Counted from the first letter of the stretch, positions 34,452 to 42,677 are shown. The stretch is DNA of 64,000 nucleotides from Bradyrhizobium australiense (GCF_013114825.1 NZ_JAAVLX010000016.1:1-64000), one strand, 5' to 3'. Numbers and translations are program-made. Notes: generated by a model from the letters alone, not told the origin.

Positions 34452-35202
34452 GCAGCAAGGGCGTGCTGATAAATCCGCGGCAACGCTGCAATGGCAATCT
34501 CCGCTTTTGGCTCGGCAGCAGACATCGGAACCGCCTACCGGCATGTCCGAGTTGGCCCGATAGTTTTGAAAAATTCCTCTTTGGCTGATGAGTGAAAATT
34601 CTCAGGGCCACTCGCGCGTCTCTTGCGCGGCGACGTGAGGGACCACATCGACTAACACAAAAGCGATCGCTGACTGTTCTACCAGTTCTACAGAGCCTTT
34701 TAGCGGCTGAGATCGCCCACATTCGATATTCGAAGATTTTCGGCGCCTCTCAATTTTCGGGTTTTTCAACACCATCGGCCAACTCCGGACATTCTGGGAG
34801 CCGCAGTCGTCGCTCCGAACGTTGACGCCAATCGGGCCGTGGTGGCGCACTTACCGATGATCGAGCCGAAAGGCCGGTCAGTCATGCTGACTTGCTATGT
34901 CAGTTAGCCAGAGTGGAGCTGCCGATGCCGGATTCGGCCTTCTTCAGGCTCTCACCAATTTATGACATTGTGCATTTTTGATGCTGTTTCTCTGGGGCGT
35001 CAGGTCACGTATAAATGTAGTTGCCCTTGAAACGGGACAGCCGAAATCGCCGTCCGGGGCGAACGAGCAGTACTGATGCCATCGGCAGGCACGCTCTCCT
35101 AACAGACCGACGCTTTTTTCGGTTCATACGACCATTCACATTCCACAAAATGCGCGCGCCGCTTCTGCGGCGGCTCGTTGCTGTAACTTCAGGAGAAAAG
35201 CG
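34452..35202. other. 750-base intergenic stretch, no supported gene
   Basis: Short frames on both strands have no recognisable domain, no consistent ribosome-binding site and stop-rich neighbours. The plus-strand wording GTTTTTCAACACCATCGGCC (34760-34779), followed by CGGACATTCTGGGAG, resembles non-coding debris seen in many rhizobial genomes (memory only). The last ~150 bases must hold the promoter of the gene at 35203. Confidence 0.5.
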
Positions 35203-35610
35203 ATGAATAAGATCGATCGAAGGTCAGCATTGGGAATCGGGCTGGCAGCGGCTTCGGCGGCCATGATAAAGCCAGCCGCCGCTCAAACCACGGGGTACAA
35301 GGATACGACGCCGTGGCCAGGTGTCGTGGTGCGTCAATATGATGGCGAGACACCATCGATCATCCCCGGTTTTAAGAGCGTCTCAATGCGCGACGTCATT
35401 ATGCAGCCGGGATCGAAAACAGCCGGCCCCCCGATGATGAACGCCATGATCTGCCATATCCCCGAGGGAGAGCTTCGGCTCGAGCAAGAGGGAAAGACCT
35501 TTACAGCCAAGAAGAACTTTGTCTGGACCTGCAACAAGGACACAAAAGAGCAGGCGTTCAATGATGGGAACGTGGTCGCAATTATGCGGATCACGGACCT
35601 GAAAGCTTAA
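35203..35610 (+). CDS. Small exported cupin-like hypothetical protein
   Basis: 135 residues with an AGGAGAA ribosome-binding site. The N-terminus DRRSALGIGLAAASAAMIKPAAAQ is a Tat-like or Sec signal. The mature part resembles a cupin core (FKSVSMRDVIMQPGSKTAGPP, then CHIPEGELRLEQEGKTFTAK), but the usual metal-binding His pairs are not obvious. A single Cys lies in MICHIPEG and another in VWTCNKD. Monocistronic. No specific function can be named. Confidence 0.75.
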   Translation: MNKIDRRSALGIGLAAASAAMIKPAAAQTTGYKDTTPWPGVVVRQYDGETPSIIPGFKSVSMRDVIMQPGSKTAGPPMMNAMICHIPEGELRLEQEGKTFTAKKNFVWTCNKDTKEQAFNDGNVVAIMRITDLKA

Positions 35611-35874
35611 GACTCGTTGCAAGAGATCAATTGCAGGTGCGGATGGCGCACGACGAGGGGCCAGCCGCGCAGCAATCATCGGCGCTCGACATTTCGCTTA
35701 GCATACAGGCTCCTGTGAAGGATGCGAGAAGGCGGCGCCGAGAGTCTTGTTTGGAGTTGCGGGCATCCGCCGGAGCCCAAAGGTGTGTCTGCTTTGGCCC
35801 CAAAATCGGATATCTCTCGTCTATGAGTACACGCGCCATAGATGGAAGAACCGAATTTTCGGGAGAGTCATAGC

Positions 35875-35991
35875 ATGCGCACGGTCTGGATCGAGGCGGC
35901 GTTGAACGGCGGCTGGGGCCGCACGCTGCAGCCCGCTATTCCCGACACGGTCGAGGCGATCATCGCCGATGGCGTCGCCTGCGCGCGTGCA
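35875..35991 (+). pseudogene. Remnant of a beta-keto acid cleavage enzyme (BKACE/DUF849) gene, N-terminal fragment
   Basis: From the ATG at 35875 the frame reads TVWIEAALNGGWGRTLQPAI, then PDTVEAIIADGVACARA. This matches the first strand-helix of DUF849/3-keto-5-aminohexanoate cleavage enzymes (IEAALNG...P.TPEEI...ACA.AGA). A SD-like GGGAGAG precedes it. After ~39 residues similarity stops and the frame continues as unrelated sequence to 36231, without the metal-binding HxH motif. Only a short 5' piece of a ~300-residue gene remains. Confidence 0.5.
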
Positions 35992-36194
35992 CCCGCTCTT
36001 CCGGCGATCCCAAGCAAAGCGCGGCTGGACGATTTCGCGAGCCGTTCCGATCAATACGATTGGTGTGGAACAGCGGAACTCCGGGGCGGCGCAGCTCGAG
36101 CGGCGGCGGGTCTTGGCAAAGCGCTTGACCCATTTGGCTTTTCCCACCGTTACCAAAAATCAGGCGGCACGACGTTAAAATGGACGCAATGTCG

Positions 36195-36219
36195 GGAACG
36201 CGACACAACGGGCCGCGTT
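36195..36219 (+). promoter_or_regulatory. EcfG-type general stress promoter upstream of the 81-residue gene
   Basis: GGAAC (36195-36199), 16-base spacer, CGTT (36216-36219), a perfect consensus match. The next downstream gene in this orientation begins at 36326, 106 bases away. Confidence 0.65.
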
Positions 36220-36325
36220 TACTTTTCTTGATCTAGTGAGCCGATCTCAAAGGCCTCCCTTCCGTGCCGAACGCAGGCAGAGGGACTGATCAAAAATCAA
36301 AACCGTAGATCCGTCGGAGGCTTTC

Positions 36326-36571
36326 ATGGATGGCTCTCGAAGCGAACGTGCACGCGCGCGTGCACGATACCTTTTAGCACAAATCGCTCCCTTACCCGAT
36401 GACTCTGAAGCCCAGCGTTTGCGCGAATTATCCATGGATTACATTCGCGAGGCTGAGAGGCTCGAAATTGGACGTGTCACAACGCGAGAGTCCAGCGAAC
36501 AAATTTCCGCGGTCTTGGATACGATAGCCCGCGACTTTTTTACTCGTGCAGTCCGCCGCCGAAATCGGTGA
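36326..36571 (+). CDS. Small hypothetical protein, likely general stress regulon
   Basis: 81 residues with a strong GGAGG ribosome-binding site. Highly charged and helical: RSERARARARYLLAQIAPLP, then SMDYIREAERLEIGRVTTRE. No signal peptide, membrane segment or Cys. It resembles the small rhizobial helical proteins whose cores read LxxIAxxYxxxAExLE. The EcfG-type promoter upstream suggests induction by stress. Function unknown. Confidence 0.65.
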   Translation: MDGSRSERARARARYLLAQIAPLPDDSEAQRLRELSMDYIREAERLEIGRVTTRESSEQISAVLDTIARDFFTRAVRRRNR

Positions 36572-36728
36572 TCAATAATGTCCGCCTGTTGCGGTGCAAG
36601 CTCCAGCGACAGGGCTCCCGGCAAAGAGCTAGGGCGGATAATTCATCTCCGGCGCGCTGCTAGGAACGATCCTGATCAAGGATCGGGTTGAATGCTCAAC
36701 GGCGCGCTCCGGCGGGGCTGCTCCGTCT

Positions 36729-37619
36729 TCACCCTGTCAGGATTGATTTCAACGAGTCGCGTTCTTCCACGATGAAGTCGAAGAACGCCGCGATACGCGG
36801 GACGCGCCTGATATCGGGGTGGGTCAAGAGTCGCCAGCTTCGGGTCAATTCGGGGATGGGCCCGAGAACGCGGACCAGATCTGGCTCCGCATCGCCGAGC
36901 GCCGTTGGCAGCGGGCCAAGGCCGACACCGGATTTCACGGCATAGACCAGCCCCAGCACGCTATTATTTCGCGCAGACATCTGCGCGTTTGGCGCCACTT
37001 CCTTCAGCCACTTGACCGCGCGATGGTTGGCGAGCGTCTCATCGAAACCGACGAGAAGGTGGTGTGACAAATCCTCGATGCGCTCGGGCCTGCCATGACG
37101 CTCGATATAGCCGCGGCTGGCATACACCGCCCAGATCGAGTCCGCGACCTTGCGGCCCACCAGCTCGTCGTCGGTATCACCTGAGCGAAACGCAACATCC
37201 ACCTCGCCCTTCGACAAATCAAGATAGCGGTCGCTGGTGATGAACTCGACGCGAAGCTGCGGGTAGCGGGCATGGAAGCGGTCGATCAGCGTCGACTGCG
37301 TAATCCGGAAAACGATCGGCTCGGGACAGGTGACACGGATCACGCCCTTTAATTCCTGCTCGACGTCGGTAGCCCGCCTTTGGAAATCATCGACCGCCGC
37401 CTCGATGCGCTCGGCATATTTCAAGAGCGTGCTGCCATATTCGGTCAGCCGATAGCCGGTGTTCTGCCGCCTCACCAAGGCCCGCCCGAGCCTGCGTTCG
37501 AGTTCGTCGAGGCGGCGGTGCACCGTCGACTGGCTGGTGCCGAGCGCCCTGCCGGCCGCGATCGTGCTGCCATGGCGCGCCACCGCGAGAAAATATTTCA
37601 GATCATTCCAGTCGAACAT
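36729..37619 (-). CDS. LysR-family transcriptional regulator
   Basis: 296 residues from the ATG at 37619 (MFDWNDLKYFLAVARHGST). The 12 residues that a longer start would add are not typical. HTH: AAGRALGTSQSTVHRRLDEL. The LysR_substrate domain reaches the C-terminus with the usual ending (HPDIRRVPRIAAFFDFIVEE). It is divergent from an exported cupin gene 126 bases away, a likely target. The HTH style (W-N-D-L at the start, HRRL in the recognition helix) fits the VtlR/YafC-like LysR subgroup. Confidence 0.92.
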   Translation of the reverse strand: MFDWNDLKYFLAVARHGSTIAAGRALGTSQSTVHRRLDELERRLGRALVRRQNTGYRLTEYGSTLLKYAERIEAAVDDFQRRATDVEQELKGVIRVTCPEPIVFRITQSTLIDRFHARYPQLRVEFITSDRYLDLSKGEVDVAFRSGDTDDELVGRKVADSIWAVYASRGYIERHGRPERIEDLSHHLLVGFDETLANHRAVKWLKEVAPNAQMSARNNSVLGLVYAVKSGVGLGPLPTALGDAEPDLVRVLGPIPELTRSWRLLTHPDIRRVPRIAAFFDFIVEERDSLKSILTG

Positions 37620-37745
37620 GCGCCCATTATGCACTTCTGCAGCGGGGTTTCGCAATCTTGCGGCTCCCGCGGCAGGGCTGGCGCGTTTAGGCTTTTTCGC
37701 GCCGAGCTACCCAGGCGGTACTCGACTGACACAGGGAGTGACAAC

Positions 37746-38183
37746 ATGCGCAGCCACCTTCTTCCGGGCATCCTCTTTCTCGCCGGCCTGGGCGCAGGCC
37801 TCAACAGTCCGGCCTCGGCGCAGCAGCACAGTGCCGCCGCACCTGATATCACCAAGCCCAACATGGTGCTGCATCAGGTCGTCGAGGGGTTACCGAAGGA
37901 TGATAAGCAGACCGTGCGGGTCATGACGGCGACGTTCAAGCCGGGCGACAAGACCGTCTATCACACCCACCGTTTTCCGGTGACGGTCTATGTCCTCGAA
38001 GGTACCTTCACGCTCGAACTCGACGGTCGTCCACCGCTTAACGTGAAGGCCGGCGAGGCGATGGTCGAACCGCCGAAGATCGCCATGACCGGCTATAATC
38101 GCAGCGCGACCGAAGCGACCAAGGTGGTCATCTTCTATGTCAGCGCCAACGACACGCCGTTCCTGGACTTGCATTCGCACTAG
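37746..38183 (+). CDS. Exported cupin domain protein
   Basis: 145 residues from ATG 37746 with GGGAG 9 bases upstream. Signal peptide MRSHLLPGILFLAGLGAGLNSPASA. The single cupin_2 domain has the metal-binding set: KTVYHTHRFPVTVYVLEGTF (His, His, Glu), then PLNVKAGEAMVEPPK. It ends in a His-rich DLHSH. Periplasmic. Probably a small sensor or enzyme of unknown substrate. Divergent from the LysR gene. Confidence 0.85.
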   Translation: MRSHLLPGILFLAGLGAGLNSPASAQQHSAAAPDITKPNMVLHQVVEGLPKDDKQTVRVMTATFKPGDKTVYHTHRFPVTVYVLEGTFTLELDGRPPLNVKAGEAMVEPPKIAMTGYNRSATEATKVVIFYVSANDTPFLDLHSH

Positions 38184-38186
38184 CCT

Positions 38187-38289
38187 TACTGCGTCATAAG
38201 CCCCGCATGGTGAGGAGCGCAAAGCGCCTCTGAGACGCCCGCTCTGCGGGCTCCTCAGGGATGAGGGTTTGAGCAGTTATGACGCAGTA
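38187..38289. repeat. MITE-like element with 13-bp terminal inverted repeats
   Basis: Perfect 13-bp termini TACTGCGTCATAA (38187-38199) and TTATGACGCAGTA (38277-38289) enclose a core, CATGGTGAGGAG...CTCCTCAGGGATGAGGG. That core is itself a repeat seen again at 56684-56840. The 103-base size and inverted ends resemble a miniature transposable element. No internal gene. Confidence 0.7.
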
Positions 38290-38350
38290 GAACTAGGCGG
38301 TCTTGTCATCGTGGCGACAGCCATCGCTTGGAGCAGAGCCAGCACAAGAA

Positions 38351-38629
38351 TTAGCCGCGAAAGTCGATGCTGCGCAGGATGATGCCGGGCGGCGTCCCCT
38401 CCAGCTCCCCGGCCTCGAACTTGCGCGACGCGCATTGTTCGATCCGGTCGCGCAATCGAAGGAATTGCTCTTCGCGCTGGCTGGTCGCCGTGCGCGACGC
38501 ATGTTCCAGCTCGTCCATCGCCGAGGCGCTGACGGCGCAGGGAATCTCCCTGGGCCCGTCCATCATAGAGAACAGCAGCACCATGCGATCGAACTCATAA
38601 CCGCGAATGTTTCCGCGTGCGAGTGTCAT
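38351..38629 (-). CDS. DUF1488 domain-containing protein
   Basis: 92 residues from the ATG at 38629, preceded by AGGA. MTLARGNIRGYEFDRMVLLF, then DGPREIPCAVSASAMDELE match the small DUF1488 family of rhizobia, whose function is unknown. A perfect EcfG-type promoter ends 34 bases before the ATG, so it is likely part of the general stress response. The longer reading frame upstream crosses that promoter and is rejected. Confidence 0.75.
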   Translation of the reverse strand: MTLARGNIRGYEFDRMVLLFSMMDGPREIPCAVSASAMDELEHASRTATSQREEQFLRLRDRIEQCASRKFEAGELEGTPPGIILRSIDFRG

Positions 38630-38662
38630 CGGGTGTTCCTCCCGACAGAAACGATAATTAGA

Positions 38663-38687
38663 AACGGTAATTGCCTCGGCTTGTTCC
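38663..38687 (-). promoter_or_regulatory. EcfG-type general stress promoter for DUF1488 gene
   Basis: Minus strand GGAAC (38687-38683), 16-base spacer, CGTT (38666-38663), perfect consensus, 34 bases from the ATG at 38629. Confidence 0.75.
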
Positions 38688-38796
38688 TCATCTCTCCTGA
38701 TGCGTGCGCGAATAGCACTTCCGCCCGCTTGCCTGCGGGTATAAATTTCCGCGTGTCTGCACCGTGGCAAGCACCGCCAGTCCGGGAGGCATTGGC

Positions 38797-39201
38797 ATGC
38801 GCGCTCTTGTTCTGGTTCTCGCATTCCTGGTCGGCTTGGGCGCCGCTGCCCTCGCCGACGACGTCGCCACCGCCCAGAGCGTGATCCGCGCGCAGGAGCA
38901 GGCGTTCATCCGCGACGATGCCGCGGCCGCCTATTCCCATGCCGCGCCCGAGATCAGGCAGATTTTTCCGCAAGCCGACATCTTCATGCAGATGGTCCGG
39001 CAGGGCTACGCGCCGGTCTATCGCCACAAGAGTTTTGAATTCGGCGAGGCGCGCGCGGCCAATGGCCACGTCGCGCAGCGCGTCCACATCGTGGACGACA
39101 ATGGCGAGGCTTGGGAAGCGATGTACACGCTGGAGCAGCAGCCTGACGGCAGCCTGAAGATTACCGGCTGCTCGCTGTTGAAAACCGGCCAGGCGGCATA
39201 A
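38797..39201 (+). CDS. Exported DUF4864 domain-containing protein
   Basis: 134 residues from ATG 38797 with GGGAGG at 38784-38789. Signal peptide MRALVLVLAFLVGLGAAALA. The mature domain (SVIRAQEQAFIRDDAAAAYS, SHAAPEIRQIFPQADIFM, YTLEQQPDGSLKITGCSLLK) is the NTF2-like DUF4864 fold. Periplasmic, function unknown. Convergent with merR. Confidence 0.82.
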   Translation: MRALVLVLAFLVGLGAAALADDVATAQSVIRAQEQAFIRDDAAAAYSHAAPEIRQIFPQADIFMQMVRQGYAPVYRHKSFEFGEARAANGHVAQRVHIVDDNGEAWEAMYTLEQQPDGSLKITGCSLLKTGQAA

Positions 39202-39223
39202 GACTCAAGCCACCGCCGAGCAC

Positions 39224-39655
39224 TTATCTGGAACGTTGGATATCGAGGATCTCCAATACCGGACACTTCGGCGCTGCGGTGCCGGTGCATTGGGCGACGG
39301 TTTTGGTCAGCAAGCGTTCCAGCTTGCGGAGGTCGGCGATCTTTGTGCGGATGTCGTCGAGGTGATGGGCAGCGATCTCCCGGACCTCACGACACGAGGC
39401 TTTTTCAGGACCGCCGAGGCGGAGCAAGGCGCGGACCTCGTCGAGCGAAAATCCCAACTCGCGAGAGCGCCGCACGAAAGCAAGAATGCGCCCTTCCATC
39501 GGGCCGTACACGCGACGCCCGTTTTCCGCGCGCGAGGGGACCGGAAGCACCTTGATTTTTTCATAGTAGCGGATGGTTTCGATGTTTACGCCGGTAAGCT
39601 GCGACAGCTTGCCGATTGTTAGCTTTTCGGCTCGCGCAGCCGTGATCGCACTCAT
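39224..39655 (-). CDS. merR: MerR-type mercury-responsive regulator
   Basis: 143 residues from the ATG at 39655. The N-terminal MerR HTH is LTIGKLSQLTGVNIETIRYY. Cys88, Cys123 and Cys131 sit at nearly the same spacing (35 and 8 residues) as the three Hg(II)-binding Cys of Tn501 MerR (82, 117, 126), with CPVLEIL at the end. It faces merT across an ideal 19-base-spacer MerR promoter, so it represses and Hg-activates that promoter by DNA distortion. No merA reductase gene is next to it. Confidence 0.92.
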   Translation of the reverse strand: MSAITAARAEKLTIGKLSQLTGVNIETIRYYEKIKVLPVPSRAENGRRVYGPMEGRILAFVRRSRELGFSLDEVRALLRLGGPEKASCREVREIAAHHLDDIRTKIADLRKLERLLTKTVAQCTGTAAPKCPVLEILDIQRSR

Positions 39656-39665
39656 GGAAAACCCC

Positions 39666-39696
39666 TTGATCCTGTAGTCACTACAGGATGTAGGCT
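39666..39696 (+). promoter_or_regulatory. MerR-controlled mer promoter/operator
   Basis: -35 TTGATC (39666-39671), exactly 19 bases, then -10 TAGGCT (39691-39696). The stretched spacer holds the dyad CCTGTAGT / ACTACAGG (39671-39686). This is the diagnostic MerR-family promoter geometry. Transcription would begin near 39702-39703, one or two bases before the merT ATG. Confidence 0.9.
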
Positions 39697-39703
39697 TGTT
39701 GGC

Positions 39704-40090
39704 ATGAAGGTCAAGGAAGAGCATATCTCCGCCGACCCAGGGCACGGACAGGCGCTGATGGCCACAGGCGGTCTGCTGGGCGCGCTCGCCGCGTCGTCCT
39801 GTTGTGTCCTGCCGGTGCTTCTGTTCAGTCTCGGCATCAGCGGTGCGTGGATCGGCAATTTCACGCAGCTTGCACGCTATCAACCCTACTTCCTCGCGGC
39901 GACACTGCTCTTTCTCGGAACTGGCTACTGGCTCGTCCACCGTAGCTCGAACCGTGCCTGCGCGGAGGGCGAAGCCTGCGCCCGTCCCTTGCCAAACCAG
40001 TTGGTCAAGACCGCGCTCATATTGGCAACGATCCTGGTCGTTGCTGCACTCGGGTTCGACCTCCTTGCGCCACTGCTTCTCAACACATGA
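39704..40090 (+). CDS. merT: Mercuric ion transporter MerT
   Basis: 128 residues, three membrane helices. The Cys33-Cys34 pair in the first helix (ALAASSCCVLPVLLF) and Cys86/Cys92 in the cytoplasmic loop (ACAEGEACARP) are the two Cys pairs that relay Hg(II) inward. The ATG lies only ~8 bases after the -10 element, so the mRNA is essentially leaderless unless translation begins at a later in-frame ATG (39758). It leads merT-merP-GDCCVxC. Confidence 0.92.
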   Translation: MKVKEEHISADPGHGQALMATGGLLGALAASSCCVLPVLLFSLGISGAWIGNFTQLARYQPYFLAATLLFLGTGYWLVHRSSNRACAEGEACARPLPNQLVKTALILATILVVAALGFDLLAPLLLNT

Positions 40091-40104
40091 AAGGAAGATT
40101 CCCG

Positions 40105-40389
40105 ATGAACAAACGCCTCATATCCGCTGCATTCGTCCTCTGCCTGCTTGGACCTTCCACCGTGTTCGCTGCCGAGAGGACGGTCACGCTTGCGGTCAAG
40201 AATATGTATTGCGCAGCGTGTCCTTATACCGTGAAAGCAAGCCTTGAAGCGGTGCCGGGCGCGGCAAAGGTCACGGTGTCCTACAAGGACAAGACGGCGG
40301 TCGTGACGTTCGACGATGCGAAGACCAGCGTAAATGAGCTGACCGCCGCCACCACCAATGCGGGTTATCCGTCCGCTGCCAAAGGTTAG
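40105..40389 (+). CDS. merP: Periplasmic mercury-binding protein MerP
   Basis: 94 residues from ATG 40105 with an AAGGAAGA ribosome-binding site; an ATG six codons earlier overlaps merT. Signal peptide to about residue 23 (STVFAA). Heavy-metal-associated domain with NMYCAACPYTVK (Cys36, Cys39). It captures Hg(II) in the periplasm and hands it to MerT. The gene starts 14 bases after merT and is followed within 2 bases by the Cys-rich gene. Confidence 0.93.
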   Translation: MNKRLISAAFVLCLLGPSTVFAAERTVTLAVKNMYCAACPYTVKASLEAVPGAAKVTVSYKDKTAVVTFDDAKTSVNELTAATTNAGYPSAAKG

Positions 40390-40391
40390 GC

Positions 40392-40646
40392 ATGCTTGGA
40401 AACGCCGTGATCCTCGAATCCGTCATTACCTGCCCGCACTGCGCCACCGCTAAATCGGAAGCCATGCCAACCGATGCCTGCCGTTTCTTTTATGAATGCG
40501 GGGGTTGCGGCGCTCGGCTGCGGCCCAAGCGGGGCGATTGCTGCGTATTCTGTTCCTATGGTTCGGTGCCGTGTCCGCCGATACAGGCCGTGCGCTCCGG
40601 CGAAGCCGCAACGCCCAACTCTTGCTCCGGTGCCAGAGCATCATGA
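40392..40646 (+). CDS. GDCCVxC domain Cys-rich protein of mer operon
   Basis: 84 residues starting two bases after the merP stop. It has CPHC near the N-terminus, CGGC at 36-39, and GDCCVFCSYGSVPCPP, the signature of the GDCCVxC family found after merTP genes (some homologues carry selenocysteine there). Here all positions are Cys codons. With about ten Cys it probably chelates or transfers mercury in the cytoplasm. The exact role has not been settled as far as I know. Confidence 0.88.
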   Translation: MLGNAVILESVITCPHCATAKSEAMPTDACRFFYECGGCGARLRPKRGDCCVFCSYGSVPCPPIQAVRSGEAATPNSCSGARAS

Positions 40647-40734
40647 GGGACGGTGCAGTCCAGATCTCACGCGATTGTCCCGGCAGCACGCGTCCAGCAA
40701 TGCCAGCTAGAGACCCGGATCGAATTACCTATCC

Positions 40735-42033
40735 TTATGCCATCGCCAGCCGCTGCCGTGCACGCATCAACAGCAGCACCATGATGGTGATGTTGAGCGC
40801 GTTCCACCCCAGCCCGTTCTCGAATGCGGCCATATAGGAGCCGGTGGCGTCGAAGATCGCGCCCGAGATCCAGCCGCCAAACGACATGCCAAACACGGAA
40901 GCGAAGATCACGATGCCCACACGTGTCGCGGCTTCGGAGGCCGGCATTGCCTCGCGCACGATGATGGCATAGCTCGGCACGATGCCGCCCTGGAACAGGC
41001 CGAACATCGCCGAGATGACGTAGAGCGAGGTCAGGCTGTCGAAGAACAGGTAAAATAGCAGCGCGGTGCCCTGCGCCACCGAGCCGATCAGGAGCGTGCG
41101 GATGCCGCCGATCTTGTCGGCGAGAAAGCCTGAACCGATCCGGCTGATGATGCCGAAACCCAGCATCAGCGAGAGCATTTCGGCGCCGCGCGCCACGCCA
41201 TAGCCGAGATCGCCGCAATAGGCGACGATATGAACCTGCGGCATTGACATCGCGACGCAGCAGGCAATCGCCGCGAGCGACAGGATCGCGGTCAGCGCAT
41301 TGGTGGATATCCTCAAATCGACACGCGGCGGCGGCGCGTTCTCATGGTCGCGCTGAGATCCCGCCCCCATCAGCAGCCGCAAGGCGATCAGCGCCAGCGT
41401 CATCGCCACTGCCGTGAATATCCCGAGCGCGATGTGGGTGGTGCGCCAGCCCGTCGTCTCGATAGCGTAGTTGACCACCGGCGGCCAGATCGCGCCGCCG
41501 ATGTAATTGCCGCTGGCGGCGACGGCGACCGCAAGCCCGCGGTAGCGGTCGAACCAGTGCGAGGATTCCGCCATCAGCGGGCCGAAGGTGGCCGACGACG
41601 ACAATCCGATCGCGAAATGCACCAGGATGAAGTGCCAGATCGAGGTCGACATTCCCGCGACGACATAGCCGAGGCCCAAAATGCCGATGCCGAGGCCGAT
41701 CGCGGTGACGATGCCGTAGCGGTCGGTGATCTTGCCGGTCAGCACCGCGCCGGAACCGAAGCCGAGCATGATCATCGTAAAGGCCAACGAGGCGGTGCCG
41801 CGGCTCGCGGCAAATTCCGTCTGCACCACGGGCAGCGCAACCACCACCGACCACATGCCAACGCTGCCGAGCGAGCCGATCAGCACGGCCACGGCAAGCC
41901 GGATCCATGCCCGGCGCGAGTCGGGAATGAACAGGTCGGATTCTCGGGTGAGTTCAGAAGAAATTGCCACGGCAGGCGGAACTTCGCGGTCAAATCGCCC
42001 AAGGTCAAGCCACAATGCCGCGATATTGGGCAT
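40735..42033 (-). CDS. MFS transporter (monocarboxylate/oxalate-formate antiporter-like)
   Basis: 432 residues from the ATG chosen at 42033. Further upstream the frame runs into the palindromic repeat at 42077-42172, so the longer start is unlikely. About twelve membrane helices: AWIRLAVAVLIGSLGSVGMW starts TM1, and LTGKITDRYGIVTAIGLGIG holds the loop 2-3 MFS motif A (G-x-x-x-D-R-x-G). WFDRYRGLAVAVAASGNYIG resembles the OFA/monocarboxylate group. Substrate unknown; no catabolic genes adjoin it. Confidence 0.9.
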   Translation of the reverse strand: MPNIAALWLDLGRFDREVPPAVAISSELTRESDLFIPDSRRAWIRLAVAVLIGSLGSVGMWSVVVALPVVQTEFAASRGTASLAFTMIMLGFGSGAVLTGKITDRYGIVTAIGLGIGILGLGYVVAGMSTSIWHFILVHFAIGLSSSATFGPLMAESSHWFDRYRGLAVAVAASGNYIGGAIWPPVVNYAIETTGWRTTHIALGIFTAVAMTLALIALRLLMGAGSQRDHENAPPPRVDLRISTNALTAILSLAAIACCVAMSMPQVHIVAYCGDLGYGVARGAEMLSLMLGFGIISRIGSGFLADKIGGIRTLLIGSVAQGTALLFYLFFDSLTSLYVISAMFGLFQGGIVPSYAIIVREAMPASEAATRVGIVIFASVFGMSFGGWISGAIFDATGSYMAAFENGLGWNALNITIMVLLLMRARQRLAMA

Positions 42034-42076
42034 GCAGATGTGAGGGGGCGGGACGGCGCGGCTTCCACGCACCGTT

Positions 42077-42172
42077 GTCATTCCGGGATGCGCCCTGTTG
42101 GGCGCAGGCCGGGAATCCATAACCATCGGGAGCATGGATTCCGGGCTCACGCTTCGCGCGCCCCGGAATGAC
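42077..42172. repeat. Palindromic intergenic repeat, GTCATTCCGG family, copy 2
   Basis: Terminal GTCATTCCGGG / CCCCGGAATGAC with internal hairpins (GCGCCCTGTTGGGCGC and GGGAATCCATAACC...GCATGGATTCC). Lies between the MFS gene and the copper-associated gene group, near where the MFS promoter should be. Confidence 0.85.
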
Positions 42173-42236
42173 GAAAGGAGAGAGCCTTCGCCACTCCACC
42201 TTGGCTGAATCGGCGATTGGGGATAGCTTGCCGGCC

Positions 42237-42677
42237 ATGTTCGTTCGCCTGACGAGACCTGCGCGCGTCAAGGCAGGGTGGTTTGCCGCCCTGCTCTATT
42301 TGTTTTGCGTGCTGGCACCCGGCGTTGCGCTGGCACTCGGCGATGCCGCCTCGTGCCTGGTGATCGGAATCCAGCCGGTCGCCGCCTCACATCCCCATGA
42401 TCACGCGGAGCATGCGGCAGCCGCTGCGCATCAGCACCATCAGGCGCACGAAAGTCACCACGCCGATGCCGGCGACACTCAGCATGAGCCCGCCAAGCAT
42501 GGGCACGACGAGTCTTCGCCGGGACCATGCTGTGCCATGCTATGCGTCTCCGGAATAGCGGCCGATCTGCCGACGGTTGTAAAACCCTCGCAGCCGATCT
42601 CGGTCTGCGTCTCCGAGAATTCCTGGCGCCTGCCGGGTGAGGCGCCCCCTCTCCACTACCGTCCCCCTATCGCCTGA
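42237..42677 (+). CDS. His-rich exported/membrane protein at head of copper group
   Basis: 146 residues from the ATG at 42237; the longer frame reaches back into the repeat. One hydrophobic N-terminal segment (AGWFAALLYLFCVLAPGVAL). A metal-chelating middle (HPHDHAEHAAAAAHQHHQAH, then ESHHADAGDTQHEP) is followed by GPCCAMLCVSGIA, a form seen in DUF2946-like copper-locus proteins. Probably binds Cu in the periplasm. It precedes a lipoprotein, a NodT/TolC-type protein and a multicopper oxidase. Confidence 0.7.
   Translation: MFVRLTRPARVKAGWFAALLYLFCVLAPGVALALGDAASCLVIGIQPVAASHPHDHAEHAAAAAHQHHQAHESHHADAGDTQHEPAKHGHDESSPGPCCAMLCVSGIAADLPTVVKPSQPISVCVSENSWRLPGEAPPLHYRPPIA

Noticed and set aside
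34048..34850. Minus-strand frames of 224 and 82 residues after the PuuR-like gene
   Set aside because: Partly antisense to the regulator. No consistent ribosome-binding site or domain. Treated as non-coding.
42063..42150. N-terminal extension of the MFS gene
   Set aside because: Encoded by the palindromic repeat at 42077-42172. The ATG at 42033 is more likely.
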